Shown here: piece by piece, positions 56,080 to 64,000 of the stretch | Numbering within the stretch: the stretch's first letter is position 1 | How the letters are laid out: the number at the start of each line of letters is the position of its first letter | NCBI GenBank assembly: GCA_000727475.1 | Contig: KL647291.1 | Coordinates: forward strand, 3,703,434-3,767,433 | Reading direction: 5' to 3' | From: Sarcocystis neurona | Taxonomy: Eukaryota; Apicomplexa; Conoidasida; Eucoccidiorida; Sarcocystidae | Length of the DNA: 64,000 nucleotides | The notes under the pieces: generated by a model | Told to the model about the DNA's origin: nothing | The model's input: only the letters and a program-made list of their open reading frames with translations | Databases searched by the model: none | Position numbers and translations under genes: made by a program

Positions 56080-59000
56080 ATGAATACACCTAATCGACGC
56101 GAGGTTTCAGCACAGCAAGACACAGAGAGTTACACAGCGCAAGTACAGCGTAGTTTGTGAAGACTAGACGAAGCCCAGAATGGCAAAGGGAAACCTGAGG
56201 GCGTCGCAGGAGAAAGTGGACGAGGTACACACGTGTCTTTGTACGTAAATCTGTGCAGACACTGAGAGCAGAAACGAGCTTACATACGGCAAACACATAT
56301 TTGTTATAAAAACAATTTAGTTGAATTGTAAGTTCTTCCATGCAAAGGTGACCCCAGACGGACAACGGCGATGAAGACATGAACCTCCGAGATCTGCGGG
56401 ATAATGGCGGCAAAAGGCTTATGCGTGGTCTGGAGACCAACAACTTTTATGTCCTCGAAGAAGAGTCGATGAGGAAAACACTTCTTTTCCCAAAGCAGAC
56501 ACAAAAGAGAAAACAGTGTTCTACTATGACGTTGCTGAAAAAATACGGGCACTTTTACCGAAGTTCAAACAAACCGTGGGATTACGCCAGCGCGGTCTTG
56601 CTTGAAATGTTTTACTGAACAGCTCTTACTCCGACAGCTACGACTTCATTTTTACCAACAGCCTGAGCAAAGGTTCATCCTGTCGAATTAATTTGACAAC
56701 AAGCAACGAAGGCGCCGCCCAACGCATGTGATGCATTCATATACACGCGTCTACACCGATTTACCGGCAAAAGATGGCAAGAACGAGATTCCGTAGTCCC
56801 GTAGTCCCTCGGTTGAAAATAGGCGTGGACAGTAGGGACACAAAATGATACGGCCTCCAGTGTTCTGGAGACTCAGTTCGGCGTTCTCCGCTGCGCTTTA
56901 AATGCCGTTTCGACCAGAACAAGTGTAAAGAGGCCTTATTCCAAGTTGACGCAAGTGCACACACGTCCCAACGCTTCTATGTTAGAGCGCACAGCTAGTT
57001 GGCGAGCAACAGAAGAAAAACTAAGCCAATCATGCGGCAAAAGGAAGAAAACGCAGCACCGCATTCCTTCCTTCCCCGTGCTGTACACATGTTTGGGATA
57101 ATTGTTTGAAGTGTGGTGCAAAGTTGAGACTATTCGTTCTAATCGAACGCGCGCTTTACGCGTCTGTCTCCTCGACTGGAGACATTGACAACCGGTGCGG
57201 ACGGCACCGTCAGGTGCATGCGTATACAAGGGGTACCCTCGGGTACGTGGTTTTAATTTACCTGTTCATATCAATGCGTCTGCACAGAGCAACGTAAAAG
57301 TTGTACACGCGACGAGCATACCGACAAGCTGGTCGGAGAGATTCGTGTCCTTCGGTCACCGGGATTCATTTGAGGCTCGATTAGCTTTGAACTGGCTTCG
57401 ATTAATTAGATAAACACTCGACATTCCTTTAACAACGACCCGCATGCAGCGTGTATTGAAGATCCGCAAATGTGAATATGCAGAGAGAGGCAAGTTGAGA
57501 GCGATTTATTGTACACTTTGTCCACGGCGACTCGCCGCAGACAACGGCCGCGACAAGGCAGTACCCTGGCAGCTTTGCTAGCCGTCTGAGTTGACGATTC
57601 AGTTGAAGGGAACCGAAGGATAATGTCATTGTAAAGTCTGTTTCAGTTATCTTTGAGAAGACCCGACACTCTGCGTCACTTCCAGCTGAAGGGTTGGTCA
57701 CATCCAATCGATTTCTCCCGTGGCCTTCCTGGCCGCATGCAGAACGCCTTCGCGTACGGCACCTGAGCAGGCGATGTGTCCTGCCTCCATCTGAGTCGTT
57801 TTGGATCGTTGTTGCACTCTAACACTTACAAGGGGAAGCAGGTACCTGATTCCTTTTTGTTTGTAAAGATACCACTAATTCGTTGTAATATGCGCTCACG
57901 CAAGTTCGCCTATGCCATACAGTTTTAACGGACCAGTTACTGAATGACGGAGGCGGCCAGCCGACGGGCGCACGTAACACAATTTGCTCACAGTGGAGAA
58001 CTGGCACCCTTCAAGGTGACGTCATATCACTCATTTGGTCTTCTTTCAGTAACGGATAACGTGGCCTCTGTTGGTGGCTGTACGGGTTCTCTCCGGGACG
58101 TGTACGCGAGAAACCAGCCATGAGACCTAGGAGGAAGAGTCGCCGACGTCCCGTCGTCAAGTTGCTGCAGGTGGTTTGTACTCTGCTCTACAATAATACC
58201 GTACGCTGTAGAAGCAGAGAGTAGGAAGACAAAGGATATTTCCGCACACTTTCTGACGTCAATAGTGACGTGTCGCCGAGGGATCTTCCTATAAATTTCC
58301 TTGACTAATATCCAATGCTTACGCCTCCGAAAGAGCAAAGAGGATGATTTTTAGAAGTGAAAGCCCACACGTACGTATTTGTTGTGAATCTCCCATAAAT
58401 CTGAGCACTATTCCAGTAGGAGTACCTTTAGAGTACGTTGCTTTATATTGAAAGCATGACAAAGACTCTTAAATTCTACAAAACCTCTTCTTTCGGATCT
58501 GAAGGAGACACTGCACCACCACACCTAATGCATTCTTGTGCGACGGCTGCAGAAATTGATTTTTTCAAGAACCCCACCAGAACAGAATCTCCCAGTTGTT
58601 ACATCTGCACTCTGAGATGACCTCTAATGCAAGGAGGGCACAATTATATATACATGTATGCATATATACGTATACATACCTTTACCTTCCCATGTATGCA
58701 GTCACTTAGTTATCTTTGGGAAGAATTACGCAAGCGCGTCCCACACTTGTCATATATACCCTCAGAGGGATTTTATATTCTGCATCTGTTTTTGCATTAA
58801 GATCACCGATGAAGCGACGCAAGCCACTACAAGACACGTGGTCTAAAAAGCGTAAACAGAGCTCCACCTCTACAGAGTTACAACCGCGTGTGTGATGTGT
58901 TTCAGTAAGGGCGTCGTTTTTGACGTGCGGAAATATTCTTTTTCCTCAAAAACGTGTACGCACATGACACAAGCTGTATTTTCACCACGTATGGCGAAGC

Positions 59001-60057
59001 TGCTCAAAAACATCGACTTTCTTCCCTGCATCCATGAAACTGCTGTGTTCGTGGAGCGTACGCAACAGCTACCGCTTCGCGATTCTCTGTGTCCTTTCCG
59101 CAGCCTCCCCACATTTATTTCCCTCCCCCTCTCATGTGTCTACCTCACAAGCAGTGTTTCTGTCTTTATGGACCTCATTGTGAACAAGCGAGGCTTCCCG
59201 TCACACCTGCTCGTGGTGAAAGAGTGCAGGCTTTCATAGTATGTACAGTGTCACACATTAGGTTATGTCAACTATGCCGAACTCTTCAGACAGCATCCTG
59301 GATTACAACAATTGTGAGAGATGTGCCCACAGTGCACGCGTTGTAAGTGTCGCGGACACCGTGACACGGTAATGATGGGCATTTTTCAGAAAGGCAATAT
59401 GCTCACCAGTGTAATGGATACCATAGGGTCATTGACAGTGTTCCTATTTGCGACAGTGGTTAACAGGGGAACAAAGGTAGCGACACCCAAAGGTCTTTTA
59501 TGGATCAGCGCTGTTCTTCAATATTCGTGATGCTGCTGTCACGTGATAAGACCCTACGTTAGAAGCCTGTAAGGGTGAGTATTATTGTTCTCAGGAGTCA
59601 CATCGACCTTATGTAAAGGCACTAGTCGAAAAGTATCTCCATTACCGGTTCTGCAGCTACGGAGACCGAGGCCGTTCGCAAGCACTCCTGTGTGTTGCGA
59701 CTAAAGATATTTGCTAAATTATCTCACTGGTGCAGTGGCTCGAGTGACAAAAACCCTTGCCTGTTTTTACTTATATAGGGAGTCGTGATTGCTGTAAGAG
59801 TGTTCGTGTACACGTGTGTCCTCTGCTTTTGTGCGTGGACACGCGTGTGCACACAGCTCCTTTTTTATTGAGGAAGTAGAGAATGAGGTCTCCTTTTAAT
59901 TTAGGTGATTCCAGTAGCAAGGGCACACGTAGTAACCATACTGCCAGTCGGACTGGCTTCTCTGATGCTTGATCCATTCACTACAGAAAAAGCTCATTAA
60001 AATAGTTGCCTTTAAAAAAGAAGCATCTACCAGCCTTGCGCCTACACAGGTGTACTG

Positions 60058-60204
60058 TAAGTCCCACGCGCATCCATTAGAAGATGCCAACGGGCATAAG
60101 GAAAAGATACGGCTGTTATCTGTACAAAGGCGCACGATAAGTCCCACGCGAATTTATTAGATGACGCCAACGGGCATAAGGGAAGAGTACGGCTGGCATC
60201 TGTC
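60058..60204 (+). repeat. 80-base imperfect tandem duplication
   Basis: Copies begin TAAGTCCCACGCG at 60058 and 60138 and share GCCAACGGGCATAAGG and TACGGCTG words. Confidence 0.92.
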
Positions 60205-61045
60205 AGACCCGTCTTTTCTGTTTGCATGAAGCCGTTTTCCTTCGCTAACGTCCACTAGAGTTTTTTCACTCCTCCGCAAGAAACTTGTGAAGATGAATAG
60301 AATAGGTGAGAAGCAGCAAAGTTGATTCCTTATTCCAAGAATAGAGGTGAATTTTCTAACTGTGGTACGTAGATCAGTAGCTAAAATTCACTGTGTATGT
60401 GTTAACACGCCACGGTTGTGTGTCTGCGTCTCCCTTAAGCCATCGGTACGCGAGGCGGAACTTTACGTGTGCACATCTGTTCAGTTGACTCAGATTCACC
60501 GGCGGTGGAGCTCCACCTCTGTGGCGCTCGATGTGTACCCAGGGCTGACTTTGTGAAGCCCTACCACCTCTTCGACGCGTCAGCACCACTTGGGCGGACA
60601 TGATGCGTTTACTCGTAAGCTCTACGCACCCCCTTGTTACGGTTTACGATGTAGGCCGTAGAAGAAATCAGGTCGTGATAAACTGATGGGATCACGGCAC
60701 ATGAAGACGATTCGACCATGGGCTCGTTTTACAAAGGTGAAAAGGAAGTGTTCTCAACGTGCCGCGCAACGCATACATAAGCACAAAATTGTGTGTATCT
60801 GCCTAGATACATGTAAATTGGAATTGCTGTGGTACACTGCCGGAGCTGGCGATTCTATCCACAGAGGCCGCGCAGGCGCCACACATGCGTTTCTAGTTTG
60901 TTGCTTGACCACTGTTGTACAAGGCTGGGCTCGAAGAGGTTTGTTAAGCCGTGTCTGGTGCACGAACACGCTTGAGCGATTGCCTCCTGATGCACTTGCC
61001 TGGCTGGTGACGGGGAATCCCACCAGTGTGGCCATAAAGACTTGC

Positions 61046-61087
61046 CAGAAAGAGAGAACTGAGCTGCAGAAAGAGAGAATTGAGCTG
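61046..61087 (+). repeat. 21-base tandem duplication
   Basis: CAGAAAGAGAGAACTGAGCT-type unit at 61046-61066 and 61067-61087 with one mismatch. The period is a multiple of three. Confidence 0.93.
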
Positions 61088-62171
61088 CACTTATATTGCG
61101 AGGACTACTTTTCACATTACCACGCAGCGAGTGATTACTCAGCCTGATTTTGTCTCATCCTCGTGAGCGTGCGGACTTGCTAATGCATGGTACGTCAACC
61201 GCAAAAAATGTCTCCCTTGCATTCAGTCACCCTCATTGCGTGCTTTGGCGTTTTCATTGCAGCGCCTGTTAGTGTGCTGCTTTGTCACGTGTCCCCTTCA
61301 CGTCCCTCTCGTTGTTACAATTTTTCTCCGTGCACGCATTCTTCTACCCAGTGCAATGTTTCTTCAGGCCATTAGATTCTCTCTTTCAGCCTGACGTCTA
61401 AATGTCTTTTCCACTTGAAAATAGTCTGCACCCGTGGCTCCGGCACAGCAGGCGCCTCGGCGTGTGATTCGAAGGCGTATCCGGTCACGGAATACCCCGC
61501 TTAGAAAAGAAATTTTCTCCCAAGCACGCTGACTCTAACACCTGTTTGCTAACAAGCCTGTTGTCGGAAAGTTTTTACTCGGTATCCCTCTGCCCAACAA
61601 AAACAGCGTGAAGTTCACAGAATGTTTTAGTTCCTCGAGACCTTCGACCATCATCCGCCTTATCTTTGTAGATTCACTGCCAACTGGTTCTGTCATCCCA
61701 GTGAGGTCACACACATCTGGGTGGCTATCTCTTCCCATTGGTCGTACGCTAGTTCATGCATCGCGTGCTCGTCAGAGATACACCTCGCTCGTCGACATAT
61801 AGTCCGAAGCAAATTGGGTGCGAGTGAGGAGAACTTTCATCTTTTCGAGAGCGTTGACGGTAGATGATCTCTTCCATGCATCAGAACTTGCTCTCTTGTA
61901 CCGCTGTGTCCCCCGCCTCCCAGCGGCATTTGCGCAAGGAGAACTGCGCATTGCGTGAGTGCCCTATAGCCTTGAATAGCACCGATCCGACATATGTTGC
62001 CCTCCTCCGTAAGGTGAAGCCTGACGCACACAAATGCTGGAGCTAATGACCCAGCTACATACGGTTACCCTGCGCGTCCCGTCTGTGTGTCCTTGAATCC
62101 TCACCTTCCACTCGCGGCTGTTTCCACCAGCACCCTACAGCTGCTATGGGGACTGCAGGTTTCCGTGCTGT

Positions 62172-63716
62172 TCACGCAGCTTTTCCTTTACCCTTCGCTT
62201 TCTGTCCCTCGGGAGGTACTGTAGTGGAGGAGCGTCCACTGAGGTAGGGCTGGCACATCAGCATACTTATATCCCACAGTTCTTCTTGTTTCTTTTCGTC
62301 CAACGCCATGGGGTCGACCCAACTGTTAACGCCATCTTTATAGAAGGCGCCGGGCTTCAGCTGCTGCTGGTCTGTAACGCACAACATTAGCTGCGTCGCA
62401 GCTCCCGCCTCTGGCGTTTTCGTAATTAGAGGTGCAACCATTCTATACAGATTTTTCAGGGGGCAGCTAAGCCAGTTTGTTGTTCCTTGACAGTAGTGTG
62501 ACATGAGATCGGTGTTCACTACACCAGGATGAACGGCATACGCTGTGACTGTCCTTTCCTTGTCTACTGCCATTCTGCGCTGGAGGGCTTTAGTGAACCA
62601 TATATTAAAGAGTTTAGTGTCCCCGTAAACACGGCGACTGTCATAATTCTGAGCTAACACCGGCTCTCCTTGCAGCTGGCTGAGTGGACATTTCAGCTTA
62701 GAGGCTACAGCAGTGGCAGCCTCCTGCGAAACTGCGTAATCCAGTGCCCTAACCTTGGGGCCATGCGCTACGTGAGCAAGGGAGCTTACGTTTATGATGC
62801 GCCCATTCGCTTGTTTCACGGCGGGCAACAGCAACTGCGTAAGCAAAAAGGGGCCCAAGTGGTTTACTATAAAATGCTTCTCAAACCCTGTTCTCGAATC
62901 TACCGTAAGACGTTCTGTAGAGACGATCCCGGCATTGTTTACGAGAAAGTCAATTTTCCCGCCACTCTCTGCAATAGCCCATTCTGCGAACGCTTGGACG
63001 CTTTCCAAGTCCAACAAGTCCAGGTAGTGCACGCGGATACTGCCAGTTTCTGAAAAGGATGCCTTGCATTTAGATTCATCAGGTATTCGGACAGTACGTT
63101 TTTCGGTGCTGTCTACAGTCGTCGCAGCATTCTGACACGTGTTACGAGAACTCAAGCCAAGAAACCGTTGTGCAAAATCTGAGGCTTCCTCTACGCGCCT
63201 GCAACCAATAAAAACGTGTGTACCCCAGCAAGCAAGTTGCTTCGTCGTCGCCAGCCCGATGCCAGCATTTCCTCCCGTCACGACGGCAACTTTCCCTTTC
63301 ATCCAGGAGGGCGGGTTACTCGAATTCTTCAGCTTTGCAGGCAGGCAATACCCTTGTGCAACACAGCGAATCACACTGTACCAAGCGTAAAGCAAAAGAG
63401 TAGCGCAGCCAACGCCAAGTACAAGCCGAGTGGACTGGGAGACTTGATGCTGACTAAAGAACCAGCCAGGGGAAAAGTATCTCGTTTTCTCGAAGAGGGT
63501 CGAGGACGCCAGTGACGCAGCAGGTGCCAAAAACGCCAACACTGTGCTGCCATATGCATACAGAGAGCAAAAAAGGCAGAATGAGATGACAAGTATCTGA
63601 GAAGCCCGTACACTTGGCTCCGCTATTACGAATGAAAATCTTGGGACACAGGCAACTGGGTCTCTGTACACTCCATCCGGGCCCATGCCCCCCTTGCGCG
63701 CTAGCCAGCCCGTCAT
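62172..63716 (-). CDS. Membrane-anchored short-chain dehydrogenase/reductase (retinol-dehydrogenase-like SDR)
   Basis: Uninterrupted frame of 514 residues from the ATG at 63714-63716 to TGA at 62172-62174. The frame is open about 80 bases further upstream without an ATG, so an upstream coding exon is possible. Two hydrophobic spans (about 39-63 and 98-115) precede a classical SDR Rossmann domain: cofactor motif TGGNAGIG at 147-154, NNAG at 260-263, the active-site Ser in NVSS (309-312), YGDTK with catalytic Tyr364 and Lys368, and VHPG at 395-398. GCRR after the second strand suggests NADP(H). Family members reduce or oxidise retinoids, steroids or lipid aldehydes and ketones at the ER; the substrate here is unknown. 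A lysine-glycine tail (KAKGKGKAA) ends the protein. At 514 residues it is longer than typical RDH proteins (about 300-330), owing to the N-terminal membrane region and an insert of roughly 30 residues after GCRR. It is intronless, in contrast to its neighbour. Confidence 0.92.
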   Translation of the reverse strand: MTGWLARKGGMGPDGVYRDPVACVPRFSFVIAEPSVRASQILVISFCLFCSLYAYGSTVLAFLAPAASLASSTLFEKTRYFSPGWFFSQHQVSQSTRLVLGVGCATLLLYAWYSVIRCVAQGYCLPAKLKNSSNPPSWMKGKVAVVTGGNAGIGLATTKQLACWGTHVFIGCRRVEEASDFAQRFLGLSSRNTCQNAATTVDSTEKRTVRIPDESKCKASFSETGSIRVHYLDLLDLESVQAFAEWAIAESGGKIDFLVNNAGIVSTERLTVDSRTGFEKHFIVNHLGPFLLTQLLLPAVKQANGRIINVSSLAHVAHGPKVRALDYAVSQEAATAVASKLKCPLSQLQGEPVLAQNYDSRRVYGDTKLFNIWFTKALQRRMAVDKERTVTAYAVHPGVVNTDLMSHYCQGTTNWLSCPLKNLYRMVAPLITKTPEAGAATQLMLCVTDQQQLKPGAFYKDGVNSWVDPMALDEKKQEELWDISMLMCQPYLSGRSSTTVPPEGQKAKGKGKAA

Positions 63717-64000
63717 TTTGCTGACATCCAAATATCCAACGAAAGAGAAGAATATTCTTGCAGAACCTGCAGGGGAGCGTGTAGTCGCAAAGGGATGTCA
63801 GCCTGCACTTTGTGTTATTGTTCGTATAATTCTGAGCGTAGGAGGACGACAGCAGCAACGACGCACAGTGCGACACCTGACAGACTGTACTCAGGTGTAA
63901 GTACCTGAAGATTCACACAGGAAAAGAGGGAGCTACGGGAATATCCTTCACAAAAAGCGCTATCCTCAAGTAAGTAATCAGACGCCTGATCTCGCTTCGT
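63717..64000. other. Upstream flank of the dehydrogenase
   Basis: No repeat and no promoter motif recognised. The sequence around 63761-63780 (reading ctcccctgcag on the minus strand) could be a 3' splice acceptor for an upstream exon. Confidence 0.4.

Larger units (their letters stand above)
54401..62171. other. Intergenic region, mostly repeat-poor
   Basis: About 7.8 kb between the ferlin leader and the dehydrogenase 3' end. The only microsatellites are short TA/CA runs near 54480-54500, 54745-54770 and 58645-58680. Short frames such as 56379-56618 and 60686-61147 on the plus strand match no family I know. It should contain the 3' UTR of the dehydrogenase and the ferlin promoter. Confidence 0.6.

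Noticed and set aside
60686..61147. A 153-codon plus-strand frame, the largest in the intergenic region.
   Set aside because: No recognisable domain, a tandem duplication inside it, and no splice or promoter evidence.
1..64000. CRISPR arrays, insertion sequences, retrotransposon proteins, rRNA genes, and telomere-like AAACCCT arrays.
   Set aside because: None seen. Tandem repeats here are microsatellites and minisatellites without spacer structure or encoded enzymes.

Overview
This window looks like nuclear DNA of an apicomplexan parasite, most likely a coccidian. The evidence is a ferlin with the alveolate layout, GT-AG introns packed with TA, CA, TACA/TATG and CTAT microsatellites, and abundant CAG/CTG triplet tracts. 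No sign of bacterial gene organisation was seen. I cannot fix the genus. A switch from repeat-dense DNA (1 to about 55.7 kb) to repeat-poor DNA (about 55.7 to 64 kb) recalls the feature-rich and feature-poor segments described for Eimeria chromosomes, but the expanded introns would also suit other large-genome coccidia.

The dominant feature is one minus-strand gene spanning 274 to 53983. I rebuilt it by hand as 29 exons, 4401 coding bases for 1466 residues, so about 92% of the locus is intron. Every junction keeps frame and the total is divisible by three. The protein is a ferlin: a C2B-type domain, a FerI-like motif, C2C, FerA/FerB-like regions, C2D, C2E, C2F, C2G, one C-terminal transmembrane segment and a five-residue tail. 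It has no C2A and no recognisable DysF insert. Ferlins are tail-anchored proteins that act in calcium-regulated membrane fusion. In Toxoplasma, FER1 and FER2 are needed for microneme and rhoptry secretion respectively. I cannot say which paralogue this is without alignment.

Layout, left to right (the gene runs right to left): 1-273, downstream flank of the ferlin. 274-53983, ferlin, with assembly gaps at 21644-22224 (intron 17) and 48790-49256 (intron 4). 53984-62171, intergenic: a pyrimidine-rich leader next to the ferlin start, then repeat-poor sequence with three short tandem duplications and no recognised gene. 62172-63716, a minus-strand membrane-anchored short-chain dehydrogenase/reductase. 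63717-64000, its upstream flank.

The most unusual signal is that the CAG tracts (CTG in the transcript) sit against exon borders. They abut the 3' splice sites of 9 of 28 introns and lie just inside the 5' ends of at least three, while TA and CA repeats fill the intron interiors. Several intronic segments also look like frame-compatible exons. I first accepted some of these and then discarded them when a direct exon-exon join matched the ferlin family better.
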